Below are positions 1 to 9,157 of a stretch of 64,000 bases of DNA, piece by piece. Location of the stretch: the NCBI RefSeq assembly GCF_009696445.1, contig NZ_VULZ01000007.1, forward strand, positions 1 to 64,000. Direction: 5' to 3'. Every line of letters begins with the position of its first letter. The first letter of the stretch is position 1. Made by a program: the position numbers and the translations under genes. A model generated the notes under the pieces. That model did not search any database. It had not been told where the DNA came from and saw nothing but the letters and a program-made list of their open reading frames with translations. This DNA comes from Porcincola intestinalis (GTDB lineage: Bacteria; Bacillota; Clostridia; Lachnospirales; Lachnospiraceae).

Positions 1-122
1 CTCATGACCCCTGTTGAATACCATGAGAACTATTATGTAGCGGCATAAGAATACCGCCAGTCGATCATTCGACTGGCGGCACAAAACTTTTTAATTATTC
101 ACTGTCCTCTTGACGGGTAGCA
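1..122 (+). mobile_element. 3' end of an IS3-type insertion sequence, cut by the window edge
   Basis: The first 48 bases read in frame as the last residues of a transposase, MTPVEYHENYYVAA followed by TAA. This resembles the C-terminus of IS3-family OrfB proteins (TPVEYR-like ending). A hairpin follows, then the text CTGTCCTCTTGACGGGTAGC, which looks like a typical IS3-type terminal repeat. The other end and the catalytic domain lie outside the window. The family is inferred from only 15 residues, and the outer boundary near 122 is approximate. Confidence 0.5.
54..98 (+). terminator. Rho-independent terminator at the end of the IS fragment
   Basis: CCGCCAGTCG and CGACTGGCGG form a perfect 10-bp stem with a 6-nt loop (54-79). 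A short spacer and a run of five T follow. It lies directly behind the transposase stop codon at 46-48. Confidence 0.65.
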
Positions 123-162
123 CAGCACAAAGCGGAGGTGTTTTCATTTCTCGTTTCGTCTG

Positions 163-1692
163 TTATCTGCTGTCTTTTTTCTGATCAATATCCCGGATAC
201 TGGATGGCTCTGTGTAGAAATAGTAGGTGTCCCACGGGCGCTGCCGGATCAGCCGCATTGCGCCGCGGTCGCCATGAAGTGCCAGCAGCCTGTCTGCTGC
301 CTGCCCCTTATCCAGCCGGAAGGCTCCAGGCACGGTGGTGGTGACGGTCCGCTCTGTCTCATCTCGGACCGCCATGCAGCCGTATGGTTTGCCGGAGCAG
401 ATGCAGTCGCAGACAAAGCGGGTGATCTGTCCGGCATCCAGGTAGGGCATATCCGCCGCAAAAAACACAGCCAGCTGCGCATGATCAGCGATGGCCTTCC
501 TCGTCCCGATCCGAATGGAAGAGGTGATACCCTCCTCCGCCATATGGTTTTCCAGATAGGTGATGTCGGGATCCTGCATGTCCGCAGTCTGCTGCATGAT
601 CTCCGGGTACCGGGTTACAACCCCGGTCCGCACATACACCTGGTAAGACCGGAGCTGCTGCACGGACTTTTTCAGATGCTCCAGCGCATGCAGATACAGC
701 GGTCTGCCATGAAAGTCTGCAAGGAGCTTGTTCTCGCTTCCCGAGTACCGTCTTCCGAAACCGGATGCCATCAGAATAAATGTCACATCGGTGACGTGTT
801 CCTTCTCTCCCAGGCGGTACATATCACTCAGATAATAGGTGCTTCGGATCCACGGATACCGGATCCGAAGCGGACGGATGTAGCACGCCTCCGCCAAATG
901 ACGCAGCTGCGCCTCCGTCAGAGGCGTCTGCGGCTCCTGATCTTCCGGCGCTGTAATCCCACCCGCTACTTTGAGGCTGTCTGCCGCTATGTCCCTGACT
1001 GATGCTTCGCTGCCGTCTGATACTGGACTGCTTTCTGCCGCCACGAGCCGGTCTGATGCTGGACTGCCGCCTGCCCTTGTGCCCCTTTCTGAGGCTGGGC
1101 TGCTGCCTCCTGATCGGGCTGCGGTTTCGAACCGGGCGGCGTCATAGTGCTGGCAGACGGCCCGGGACGGGCGGCCAACCGCCTGCCGTCCCATCACAAT
1201 GACAACCTCGTCCGTTCCCAGCGGCAGGACAGGCTCCCCCTCAAGCGGGATTTTCGCCGGCATAGAGTGGCTTCCGTCCGCCTCCACGTAAACGACGTCG
1301 TAACGGCTGCAGATCTGCCGGAAGGCGTCCGGCGATACCGGGCCGAGCTTCCAGCTCTGCTGCGTATCTTCCGGCTGCCCATCCATGCCCTGCAGCCTGC
1401 CAAAGTATGCCACGCCCCGGACGACTGCCACCGGCTCTGCCTCATCTCCGCTCCAGCTTTCCCGGATTCCGTACTGCACGCAGGGGTTATAGATGTGGGT
1501 CGTTGTGGTCACAGCCACGCGCTTTCCTTCCCCGGCCTGCCTCTCGGCCTGCTGCCGGATATAGGTACTCTTCCCGCCGGCGCCGGCAACCGCAATCACA
1601 AGGGCATGCCGAAGGGCGCCTGTTTCCTGCTCCTTGTCTCTTCTCTGCCTCTGGTAGTACGTGATCTGTTTTCTTCTATGCGCCTTAGGCAT
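163..1692 (-). CDS. YqeC-like selenium-dependent hydroxylase accessory protein fused to a MobA-like nucleotidyltransferase
   Basis: Two modules lie in one protein. The N-terminal half carries a P-loop (AVAGAGGKST) followed by VTTTTHIY and later EADGS, as in YqeC proteins linked to selenium-dependent molybdenum hydroxylases. The C-terminal half starts at ILMASGFGRRYSGSENKLL, the nucleotide-binding loop of MobA/MocA-type cytidylyl/guanylyl transferases. YqeC and the transferase are separate genes in many bacteria, so this is a fusion; the role in maturing a selenium-containing molybdenum enzyme is inferred. Between the modules is a low-complexity Ser/Ala/Gly stretch with repeated SPASER/SPASDR/SPVSDG units. 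The start at 1692 (MPKAHRRK) is chosen for a GAGAGGG-type ribosome site; GTG at 1737 or ATG at 1728 are alternatives. No molybdenum hydroxylase gene is in the window. Confidence 0.75.
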   Translation of the reverse strand: MPKAHRRKQITYYQRQRRDKEQETGALRHALVIAVAGAGGKSTYIRQQAERQAGEGKRVAVTTTTHIYNPCVQYGIRESWSGDEAEPVAVVRGVAYFGRLQGMDGQPEDTQQSWKLGPVSPDAFRQICSRYDVVYVEADGSHSMPAKIPLEGEPVLPLGTDEVVIVMGRQAVGRPSRAVCQHYDAARFETAARSGGSSPASERGTRAGGSPASDRLVAAESSPVSDGSEASVRDIAADSLKVAGGITAPEDQEPQTPLTEAQLRHLAEACYIRPLRIRYPWIRSTYYLSDMYRLGEKEHVTDVTFILMASGFGRRYSGSENKLLADFHGRPLYLHALEHLKKSVQQLRSYQVYVRTGVVTRYPEIMQQTADMQDPDITYLENHMAEEGITSSIRIGTRKAIADHAQLAVFFAADMPYLDAGQITRFVCDCICSGKPYGCMAVRDETERTVTTTVPGAFRLDKGQAADRLLALHGDRGAMRLIRQRPWDTYYFYTEPSSIRDIDQKKDSR

Positions 1693-1827
1693 CCTGCTGC
1701 CCTCTCTCGTTTCCACCCCGCTCTGCATGCCTTGCACTGTCTGCCTTGCTCCGTCCGGCTTTGTCCGCCTTGCTCTGTGTGCTGCCTGCTCTGCCCGCCT
1801 TGCTCCGTATGTCCCGCTCTTTCCGCT

Positions 1828-3522
1828 TTACTGAACACTGTTGATCAGGCTGAAGATTTCATCCCGGATCGCTTCATTCACTCTTGCTGCAGCCTCCGCA
1901 CTCTCCTGCCGTGAATAGAAGTAGAACTTGATCTTCGGTTCGGTTCCGGACGGGCGGACCGCAAACCAGCTGCCATTGTCCAGGAAGAAACGAAGCACAT
2001 TGGAGGCAGGGATATCCTCATATCCATCCTTGTAGTCGATCACCTGCGTGACCTTGAAACCTGCCACCTGTGCAGGCAGGTTCCCGCGCAGCCAGGTCAT
2101 CATCCGTCCGATGCGCGCAGCTCCCTCCACGCCCTTCAGAACAATGTTCGGCTCCAGCTCATTGTAGAAGCCGTACTGCTCAAAGATCTCCTCCAGCACC
2201 TGCCAGAGAGTCTTCCCCTGCTTCTTGTAGTAGGCTGCGGCTTCCGCCACCAGCATACCGGCGCTGATGCCGTCCTTATCGCGGATCTGCGGGCAGGAGG
2301 CATAGCCGACCGACTCCTCATAGCCAAACAGATACTGGTAGCCGAGCTTCTCAACCTCCGGAATACGCCCGCAGATGTTCTTGAACCCGGTCAGCGACTC
2401 AAACATCCGGACACCGTAGGCCTTTGCGATCTCGGTGGAGAGCGTCGACGTCACGATGGACTTCACCATCGCCCCGTTCGCCGGAAGCGTTCCTGCCGCC
2501 TTTCTGCCCTGGAGGATATAGTTCACCAGCAGATAGCCCGTCTGGTTGCCGTTCAGCGGAACGTACTCGCCGTCATCCGAGAGAATCTCAATCGCAAACC
2601 GGTCCGCATCCGGATCTGTCGCCATGAGGAGCTCCGCACCGGTCTTCTTCCCGAGCTGTTCGGAAAGACGGAAGGCCTTCGGATCCTCCGGGTTCGGGTA
2701 GCCGACCGTCGTGAAGTCCGGATCCGGACTTTGCTGTTCCGGCACGATATGGAAGCTTGTAAAGCCCCGGTCGGCCATCATCTGGCTGAAGGGGACAGCC
2801 CCCGCGCCATTAAGCGGCGTGTAGACGATCGGAAGGGTCAGATCAAGCTCCTCGCCGCTGTGAATTGCAATCGATTCAATCTCGTCAAGGTACATGCGGT
2901 CATATTCCGGGCCGAGAACCGTGATCATCCCATCCTTCTTCAGGGCTTCGACATCCCCGCGGCGCACACCGTCAAAATAATCCACCTTCTCGATTTCCGC
3001 CATCATTCCGTCCGCCACGGCGGAGCTGACCTGGCATCCGTCCTCCCAGTAGGCCTTGTAACCGTTGTACTCCTTCGGATTGTGTGAGGCCGTGATGTTG
3101 ATGCCCGAGACCGTCCCAAGCTTCCGGATCAGGAAGGCCAGCTCCGGGGTCGGTCTGAGATCCGGAAAGGTATAAACCCGGATTCCTGCTCTTGCAAGGA
3201 TGCCGGCTGTCAGCTCAGAGAATTCCCTCGAAAAATGACGCGGGTCGTGCGCGATGATGACGCCTTTTTTCTTTGCCGCCTCACCCTGTGCGCAGATATA
3301 GTTCGCGATGCCCTGCGTCGCCCGTCCGACCGTGTACACATTCATACAGTTCGTCCCGGCGCCGACAATGCCTCTCAGGCCGGCCGTACCGAACTGCAGA
3401 TCCTGGATGAACCGCTCCCGGATCTCCTTCTCATTTCCTGCCAGCGCCTCAAGCTCCGCCCGCAGCGGATCACCCTCCGGCAGCTTTTCCATCCATATGC
3501 CGTACCGTTCCCTGTAATCCAT
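1828..3522 (-). CDS. pgcA: Phospho-sugar mutase (alpha-phosphoglucomutase/phosphomannomutase)
   Basis: About 564 residues, the usual length for clostridial and bacillar phosphoglucomutases that interconvert glucose-1-phosphate and glucose-6-phosphate. All four family loops are visible: the phosphoserine loop (ITASHNPKEYNG, Ser about 146), the metal loop (DPDADR), the sugar loop (GYEESVGY) and the C-terminal phosphate loop (RPSGTEPKIKF). The start at 3522 (MDYRERYG) is fixed by AAGGAGGGACAG immediately before it; the longer upstream frame is not needed. It is divergent from the alpha-glucosidase cluster, so glucose released there could feed it. The symbol pgcA is by analogy; phosphomannomutase activity cannot be excluded. 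Confidence 0.9.
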   Translation of the reverse strand: MDYRERYGIWMEKLPEGDPLRAELEALAGNEKEIRERFIQDLQFGTAGLRGIVGAGTNCMNVYTVGRATQGIANYICAQGEAAKKKGVIIAHDPRHFSREFSELTAGILARAGIRVYTFPDLRPTPELAFLIRKLGTVSGINITASHNPKEYNGYKAYWEDGCQVSSAVADGMMAEIEKVDYFDGVRRGDVEALKKDGMITVLGPEYDRMYLDEIESIAIHSGEELDLTLPIVYTPLNGAGAVPFSQMMADRGFTSFHIVPEQQSPDPDFTTVGYPNPEDPKAFRLSEQLGKKTGAELLMATDPDADRFAIEILSDDGEYVPLNGNQTGYLLVNYILQGRKAAGTLPANGAMVKSIVTSTLSTEIAKAYGVRMFESLTGFKNICGRIPEVEKLGYQYLFGYEESVGYASCPQIRDKDGISAGMLVAEAAAYYKKQGKTLWQVLEEIFEQYGFYNELEPNIVLKGVEGAARIGRMMTWLRGNLPAQVAGFKVTQVIDYKDGYEDIPASNVLRFFLDNGSWFAVRPSGTEPKIKFYFYSRQESAEAAARVNEAIRDEIFSLINSVQ

Positions 3523-3818
3523 CTGTCCCTCCTTGACTGATTTCGTCGTGTATATATTAATTAACATCTTACCGCATTTCAGCAGCAGATGCACCTGCAG
3601 ATTCAGGAGGCACTGGGTATAGCCGGCCTATAGCCGGCAGACAAACCAGCACCATAACCGTACCATAACCACACCATAACCCAGATCCAAAAAAGCAGTG
3701 TGAATGTCATATTTATAACATTATTGGTCAATTCTCTGTATCATTTTTAAGCATCTGGATATTATAATGTAATCTCAATTGAGGCAGTTTTCCTAGCAAT
3801 TTTCCAGGGAGGTTATTC
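3523..3818. promoter_or_regulatory. Divergent intergenic region with a likely promoter for the alpha-glucosidase cluster
   Basis: The region is AT-rich between two GC-rich genes. A perfect TATAAT lies at 3763-3768 on the + strand, about 50 bases before the GH13 start; the matching -35 around 3739-3745 is poor, which fits activator-dependent transcription (the AraC regulator is in the same cluster). A GGGAGG ribosome site sits just before 3819. The short CCATAACC repeats around 3650-3680 have no role I can name. I see no clear cre or LacI-type palindrome. Confidence 0.4.
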
Positions 3819-5507
3819 ATGGCAGAGAAAAAAACATGGTGGAAGGAAGCGGTTGTCTATCAGATCTATCCGCGCTCCTTCTCGGACAGCAACGGAGACG
3901 GAATCGGCGATCTGAAGGGAATCACGGCGCATCTTCCCTACCTGAAGAAGCTTGGGGTCGATGTGATCTGGCTATCCCCGATCTATCGCTCCCCCAACGA
4001 TGACAACGGATACGACATCTCCGATTACCGCAATATCATGACGGATTTCGGAACTATGGAAGATTTCGACGAAATGCTGTCGACAGCACACAGCCTTGGT
4101 CTTCGGATTGTCATGGATCTGGTGGTCAACCATACATCGGACGAGCATCCGTGGTTTGTGGAAAGCCGGAAGTCCAAAGACAATCCGTACCGCGACTTCT
4201 ACATCTGGAAGGATCCGAAGGGTGGAAAGGAGCCCAACAACTGGGGGTCCTGCTTCTCCGGAAGCGCCTGGCAGTTTGACGAGGCAACCGGCCAGTACTA
4301 TCTGCATTGCTTCTCAAAGAAGCAGCCGGATCTGAACTGGGAGAACCCGAAAGTCCGCGATGAGGTCTTCGACATGATGAACTGGTGGTGCGGAGAGAAG
4401 GGTATCGACGGTTTCCGCATGGATGTCATCAGCATGATCTCGAAGGTCCAGTCCTTCCCGGACGGCAAGGTAACGGATGGCCTTTACGGGGACCTGTCGC
4501 CGTATGTCTGCAACGGCCCGCGTGTCCACGAGTACCTGAAGGAGATGAACCGCCGTGTGCTTAGCCAGCATGACATCATGACGGTCGGTGAGGCTGCCGG
4601 CGTCACGATCGACGAAGCGAAAAAGTACGCGTCCAGCTCGGGCGATGAGCTGAACATGGTATTTGAGTTCGAGCATGTGGATCTGAAGGGCAAGCCGATT
4701 GTCGGAAAATGGTCGACCGGCCGCTGTTCCCTGAAGGAGCTCCGCGCTGTCCTGAACAAGTGGCAGCTCGAGCTTGAGGGCTCAGCCTGGAACAGTCTTT
4801 TCTGGGATAACCACGATCAGCCCCGCGCTGTCTCCCGCTTCGGAAACGACAGCCCGCAATATCGCGTTGTCTCTGCCAAGATGCTGGCGACCTGCCTGCA
4901 CATGATGAAAGGGACGCCTTACATCTACCAGGGCGAAGAGATCGGAATGACGAACATGCATTTCTCCTCCCTAAAGGACTGCAGGGATATTGAGGAGATC
5001 AATGCCTGGAAACAGTATGTCGAGGACACAAATATAGTTTCGCCGGAGACAATGCTGTCCTGCTTCGATGCCTATGGCCGCGACAACGCGCGGACACCGA
5101 TGCAGTGGGACGACAGCGAGAATGCCGGCTTCACGACTGGTACGCCGTGGCTTGCCGTGAATCCCAACTATCGTGAAATCAACTGCAGGGCAGCGCTGGC
5201 TGATCCAGATTCCATCTTCTACTATTATCAGAAGCTGATCCGCCTGCGTCACGAAAACCCGGTGATTGTCTACGGTGTCTTTGAGCCGCTGCTGGAGGAT
5301 TCGGACAGCATCTATGCCTACAGACGCCATCTGGACGGCCGAACGGTGACCGTTGCCTGCAACTGGACCGATCAGACGCAGCCCTGCAGTCTGTTTGACG
5401 CGTTTGGCAAAAACCCTGTCGGCGCACAGGAGCTGATCTCCAATTACAGCAGCCACAAGGCGGGTGCCCTGCAGCCGTACGAGGCGCGGGTTCTGCTCGA
5501 GGAATAA
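3819..5507 (+). CDS. GH13 alpha-glucosidase / oligo-1,6-glucosidase, copy 1
   Basis: 562 residues, no signal peptide, so a cytoplasmic enzyme cleaving short alpha-glucosides. Family GH13 (oligo-1,6-glucosidase type) is clear from YQIYPRSFSDSNGDGIGDLKG at the N-terminus, the calcium loop DSNGDGIGD, the nucleophile motif GFRMDVI, the acid/base motif TVGEA and the transition-state motif WDNHDQPR. The end of the barrel has RDNARTPMQWD, typical of oligo-1,6-glucosidases and MalL. It is the first gene of a three-gene + strand cluster with an AraC regulator and a second GH13 enzyme. Substrate (isomaltose, sucrose, maltose, trehalose-6-phosphate) cannot be told from sequence alone. Confidence 0.9.
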   Translation: MAEKKTWWKEAVVYQIYPRSFSDSNGDGIGDLKGITAHLPYLKKLGVDVIWLSPIYRSPNDDNGYDISDYRNIMTDFGTMEDFDEMLSTAHSLGLRIVMDLVVNHTSDEHPWFVESRKSKDNPYRDFYIWKDPKGGKEPNNWGSCFSGSAWQFDEATGQYYLHCFSKKQPDLNWENPKVRDEVFDMMNWWCGEKGIDGFRMDVISMISKVQSFPDGKVTDGLYGDLSPYVCNGPRVHEYLKEMNRRVLSQHDIMTVGEAAGVTIDEAKKYASSSGDELNMVFEFEHVDLKGKPIVGKWSTGRCSLKELRAVLNKWQLELEGSAWNSLFWDNHDQPRAVSRFGNDSPQYRVVSAKMLATCLHMMKGTPYIYQGEEIGMTNMHFSSLKDCRDIEEINAWKQYVEDTNIVSPETMLSCFDAYGRDNARTPMQWDDSENAGFTTGTPWLAVNPNYREINCRAALADPDSIFYYYQKLIRLRHENPVIVYGVFEPLLEDSDSIYAYRRHLDGRTVTVACNWTDQTQPCSLFDAFGKNPVGAQELISNYSSHKAGALQPYEARVLLEE

Positions 5508-5554
5508 CTGCTGGATATCAGTGCTGGATGGTTGAAAAGGGGGATATGACCAAT

Positions 5555-6493
5555 ATGAGTGTACAATCACTGCCGTCTTCTCTGAAGGAAACCCGGACCC
5601 AGGGCACTGTGACATTTCCGTGCACGGTTTACAGGGCGGATGCCTCCGCCTCAGAAGTCCCCCACCCTTTCATCACAAAAGTTCACTGGCATGACGCAGT
5701 GGAGATTCTGCACTTTATCCAGGGACACTTCCGTGTCCGCATCGGCATGGAGGAATACGATATCTGTCAGGAGGCATTCTGTTTTGTCGGAAGCGGGAAG
5801 CTTCACGCGATCTACAGCGCGGACGGCTACCTGGAGGAGGCTCTTCTTTTTTCTCCGTACATCCTGGAGTCGCCGGGTGTCGATTCCGCGGAGCGGGATC
5901 TGATCGCCCCGCTTCGCCGCGGTCAGCTCGCCCTCCCACTGATGATCGACGAGTCTTCCCCTGCCTTCTGCCAGATCCGGCATGAGTACCAGGTCTGCCA
6001 GGCCATCTTTGAAAGCCGGTCGAGAATCCAGGGCGACCAGCATATGCTGGAGGACGCCGCCTCGCAGCTGCGTGTGAAAGCCGCCCTGATGAACATCCTG
6101 GCGACACTCAGTGAAACCAGGCTTTTAGGCGAGCCGTCCGGCAAGGAGGATCCGCGCCTGGAAACCCTCAAGAAGGTTCTGGGCTATATCCGCGATCATT
6201 TCTCAGAGAAAATCTATCTGTCAGATCTGGCGCAGCTCATGAACATGAACGAACAGTACTTCTGCCGCTTCTTCCGGATGGCAATGGGAAAGACACCTCT
6301 GACATACATTAACGAAACGCGCATCCGTCAGGCATCTGTACTCCTGCAGAGCAGCGAGCTTCCGGTTGCGCAGATTGCCGAGGACTGCGGCTTCTGCAGT
6401 CCGGGTCACTTTATCACAGCGTTCCGAAAGTTTACCGGCACCACGCCGAAGCGGTACCGGAATCAGCAGCGGGTGCATCCCGCTTCATTCTGA
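5555..6493 (+). CDS. AraC-family transcriptional regulator with cupin sensor domain
   Basis: About 312 residues. The N-terminal part (about 20-110) is an AraC-type cupin: HDAVEILHFIQGHFRVRIG, then a glycine and HAI region. The C-terminal 100 residues hold the double helix-turn-helix: LSDLAQLMNMNEQYFCRFFR and VAQIAEDCGFCSPGHFITAF, ending TGTTPKRYR. It probably senses an alpha-glucoside or a breakdown product and activates the flanking glucosidases. It lies 47 bases after the first glucosidase and 15 bases before the second. Three ATG codons are possible (5528, 5546, 5555); 5555 has the best spacing to AAAAGGGGG. Confidence 0.9.
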   Translation: MSVQSLPSSLKETRTQGTVTFPCTVYRADASASEVPHPFITKVHWHDAVEILHFIQGHFRVRIGMEEYDICQEAFCFVGSGKLHAIYSADGYLEEALLFSPYILESPGVDSAERDLIAPLRRGQLALPLMIDESSPAFCQIRHEYQVCQAIFESRSRIQGDQHMLEDAASQLRVKAALMNILATLSETRLLGEPSGKEDPRLETLKKVLGYIRDHFSEKIYLSDLAQLMNMNEQYFCRFFRMAMGKTPLTYINETRIRQASVLLQSSELPVAQIAEDCGFCSPGHFITAFRKFTGTTPKRYRNQQRVHPASF

Positions 6494-6508
6494 CCAGGAG
6501 GTCTGATT

Positions 6509-8182
6509 ATGAATCGAAAATGGTGGCATGGAAAGGTTGCCTACCAGGTATATCCGAAGAGTTTCTGCGACAGCAACGGGGACGGGATCGGCGATCTGAA
6601 GGGCATCATCAGCAAGCTTGATTACCTGAAGGATCTGGGGGTTGACATCATCTGGCTGTCCCCCTGCTATGTCTCTCCGCTTGCGGATCAGGGCTACGAC
6701 ATCGCCGACTACTACCGCATCGATCCGCGTTTCGGCACCATGGCGGACATGGACGAGCTCATCACTGAAGCGAAAAAACGCGATATCGGCATTCTCATGG
6801 ATCTGGTAGTCAACCATTGCTCTGATGAGCATGAATGGTTCAAAAAAGCCTGCGCGGACCCGAACGGACGCTATGGGAAGTTCTTCTACATCGAAAAGAG
6901 ACGGCCGGACGGTTCGCTCCCCTGCAACTGGCGCTCCTGCTTCGGAGGTCCGGTCTGGGACAAGCTTCCCGGGCACGAGGATCTTTACTATCTGCATACC
7001 TTCCACAAGAAGCAGCCGGATCTGAACTGGGAGAATCCCGATCTGCGAGAGGAAGTCTACAAGATGATGAACTGGTGGCTCGACAAGGGGCTGGCAGGGT
7101 TCCGGATCGACGCGATCATCAACATCAAGAAGGTACTTCCCTTCAAGGACTACCCGGCAGACCGGAGCGACGGTCTCTCCAGCATCAACAATATGCTCAG
7201 TGAGCAGACCGGCATCGGCGCCTTTCTCGGTGAGATGAGAGACCGGACCTTCAAGCTTCACAATTCGTTCTCGGTTGGCGAGGTCTTCAACGAAAGACCG
7301 GAAGAAATTCCGGAGTTCATCGGGGACGATGGCTATTTTTCCTCGATGTTTGACTTCTCGGAGACTGTCTTCGGAAGAAGTCCGCTCGGCAGCTATGCGG
7401 ACAGCGGCATCACCCCGGACGACTACAAGCGCTGTGTTTTCCAGACGCAAAGACGGATCGGTGATATCGGCATGATCTCCAACATCATCGAAAACCACGA
7501 CGAGTCCAGAGGTGTCTCCCGCTATATCCCGGAGGAAGATGTAACCCCGACCTCCAAAAAAATGCTGGCGGCGCTTTATTTCCTCCTCAAGGGGCTTCCT
7601 TGGATCTATCAGGGGCAGGAAATCGGCATGGAGAATATCAGCTTCGACAGCATCGACGAGGTCGATGACATTTCCACACTTGACGGATACAAAGTAGCGC
7701 GCGCTGCAGGCCTCTCCGAGAAGGAAGCCCTGCGTGCGGTTGAAAAAAGCAGCCGCGACAATGCGAGGACACCGTTTCAGTGGGATGGATCAGAGAACGC
7801 TGGCTTCACCACCGGGAAGCCATGGCTGCGAGTCAACCCCAACTATACTGAGATCAACCTGGCGGATCAGAGGAATGACCCGGATTCCGTCTTCAATTTC
7901 TACCGCCAGCTGACAAGGCTGCGCAAGAATCCGGACTACCAGGAGACCTTTACATACGGAGAGCTGGTGCCTTATCTGGAGGATCGCCACAATGTGATGG
8001 CATACCTGCGCAAAAGTGAGAGCCAGTGCATCCTTGTCATGGGCAACTATCAGAAAGAGCCGCAGACCCTTCCGCTTCCATCCGCCCCGAAAAAGATCCT
8101 GCTGAACAATCTGCATGATCTGAAGATAGACGGCGGCTGCGTCGCGCTTGACGGCTACCAGGTGATTGTGGCGGAGCTGTAA
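6509..8182 (+). CDS. GH13 alpha-glucosidase / oligo-1,6-glucosidase, copy 2
   Basis: 557 residues, cytoplasmic, paralogous to the enzyme at 3819 with the same architecture: YQVYPKSFCDSNGDGIGDL, nucleophile loop GFRIDAI, acid/base SVGEVFNE, ENHDESRG and RDNARTPFQWDGSENAGF. The GH13 specificity residue after the nucleophile differs between copies (GFRMDVIS here versus GFRIDAII), so substrate preference probably differs. AGGAGG lies 8 bases before ATG at 6509. It is last in the cluster; an unusual 10-bp palindromic hairpin follows the stop. An assignment to TreC, MalL or dextran glucosidase is not possible without alignment. Confidence 0.9.
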   Translation: MNRKWWHGKVAYQVYPKSFCDSNGDGIGDLKGIISKLDYLKDLGVDIIWLSPCYVSPLADQGYDIADYYRIDPRFGTMADMDELITEAKKRDIGILMDLVVNHCSDEHEWFKKACADPNGRYGKFFYIEKRRPDGSLPCNWRSCFGGPVWDKLPGHEDLYYLHTFHKKQPDLNWENPDLREEVYKMMNWWLDKGLAGFRIDAIINIKKVLPFKDYPADRSDGLSSINNMLSEQTGIGAFLGEMRDRTFKLHNSFSVGEVFNERPEEIPEFIGDDGYFSSMFDFSETVFGRSPLGSYADSGITPDDYKRCVFQTQRRIGDIGMISNIIENHDESRGVSRYIPEEDVTPTSKKMLAALYFLLKGLPWIYQGQEIGMENISFDSIDEVDDISTLDGYKVARAAGLSEKEALRAVEKSSRDNARTPFQWDGSENAGFTTGKPWLRVNPNYTEINLADQRNDPDSVFNFYRQLTRLRKNPDYQETFTYGELVPYLEDRHNVMAYLRKSESQCILVMGNYQKEPQTLPLPSAPKKILLNNLHDLKIDGGCVALDGYQVIVAEL

Positions 8183-8200
8183 GTTGTGATCCCACATTGT

Positions 8201-8226
8201 TGCGTGCACAGTCGGTTGTGCACGCA
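8201..8226. terminator. Hairpin after the glucosidase cluster, possible terminator
   Basis: TGCGTGCACA and TGTGCACGCA form a perfect 10-bp stem with a 6-nt loop, 18 bases after the second glucosidase. A T-rich stretch only appears about 30 bases later, so it is not a textbook intrinsic terminator. It marks the border between the GC-rich core cluster and the accessory island. Confidence 0.4.
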
Positions 8227-8334
8227 GCTATATGCAGCTATATTCTGCTCTGTTTTTGTCGTTGATACTTTTTGCCGTTATTCCCCACGGGGAGCAATAC
8301 CCATGGTGAGGAAAGAACCTGTGTGCAGTACCGC

Positions 8335-8691
8335 TCAGAAGATGCAGGAGATCAGCGTCAGGATGGCCAGTCCGCCCTGCATCAGGATGATCTTCGGATT
8401 GCTGGTCAGGCTTCCATACAGAGCAACCGCCACAATGTACGCCATCAGAATAACGACGGCTGCCTTGCTGGCGAATGCGAACACCGCAAGCAGGATCAGC
8501 ACGGAGAGCAGACCGTTATAGACGCCCTGGTTTTTGAACAGGACCTTCACACTCTTCTGGCTGAGTTCCTCGGTCGTCATGCCAAACACGCTGGATGTTT
8601 TTTCGGAAGTTGTCGCCAGCGTCTCCAGATAAAAGATGTACAGAAATTCCAATGCTACAAGAACTGATAATACTTTTGTGATAACATGCAT
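8335..8691 (-). CDS. DUF1304-type small membrane protein
   Basis: 118 residues with four predicted membrane segments (about 5-25, 55-75, 75-95, 98-116). The signature YIFYLETLATTSEK then KNQGVYNGLLS matches the DUF1304 family (small integral membrane proteins of unknown role; the conserved NQGxYNG motif is clear). GGGAGGAACC precedes the ATG. It is the last of four minus-strand genes (DUF2200, DUF1905, DUF1801, DUF1304). No function is known to me. Confidence 0.75.
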   Translation of the reverse strand: MHVITKVLSVLVALEFLYIFYLETLATTSEKTSSVFGMTTEELSQKSVKVLFKNQGVYNGLLSVLILLAVFAFASKAAVVILMAYIVAVALYGSLTSNPKIILMQGGLAILTLISCIF

Positions 8692-8748
8692 AACTTATGG
8701 TTCCTCCCTGATCATATGGTCGCTATACATTTATGTATGCGGTTCAGT

Positions 8749-9153
8749 TCACTTTGCATACTGTTTATAACACCATGCCGCAATCTCTGCAATCAGATCT
8801 CCTGGCAGCGGCTGGGAATATGGTAACCGGATCGTTCCCTTACTCACATCATAATTCGTCAGTTTATCAGCAAAAACCGTAGTTGCTTCTCCACCCGGAT
8901 AAAGTCCCAGATGCTTTTTCGACGCCGCGAAGTGAATGAGGTTCTGTCCCTTCCAGTATGTGGGCATACTCCACGAGATCTTCTCCTGTGCTTCCGGAAT
9001 AGCGCTGCGGATGATCTGGCGGACTTCATTCAGGTACGCCCTGACGGTCTCATCCTGTTCTTCAATGTACTGATCTACTGTTTCGATCTTGCCACAATAA
9101 TGCCCCTGTCCTTCACGACTGAAACTCCGACCACATTTCGAGCATGTCCACAT
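8749..9153 (-). CDS. DUF1801 (YdhG/YdeI-like) protein with an N-terminal zinc finger
   Basis: 134 residues. The first 20 residues contain CSKCGRSF then GHYC, a compact zinc-binding knuckle. The rest is a DUF1801 domain: YLNEVRQIIRSAIPEAQEKIS, SMPTYWKG, LIHFAASKKHLGLYPG and a final GTIRLPYSQPLP. Members of this fold have been annotated as frataxin-like or iron chaperones, but the function is not established. GGTGGAGGAG precedes the ATG. It sits in the small DUF operon. Confidence 0.8.
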   Translation of the reverse strand: MWTCSKCGRSFSREGQGHYCGKIETVDQYIEEQDETVRAYLNEVRQIIRSAIPEAQEKISWSMPTYWKGQNLIHFAASKKHLGLYPGGEATTVFADKLTNYDVSKGTIRLPYSQPLPGDLIAEIAAWCYKQYAK

Positions 9154-9157
9154 ATTC

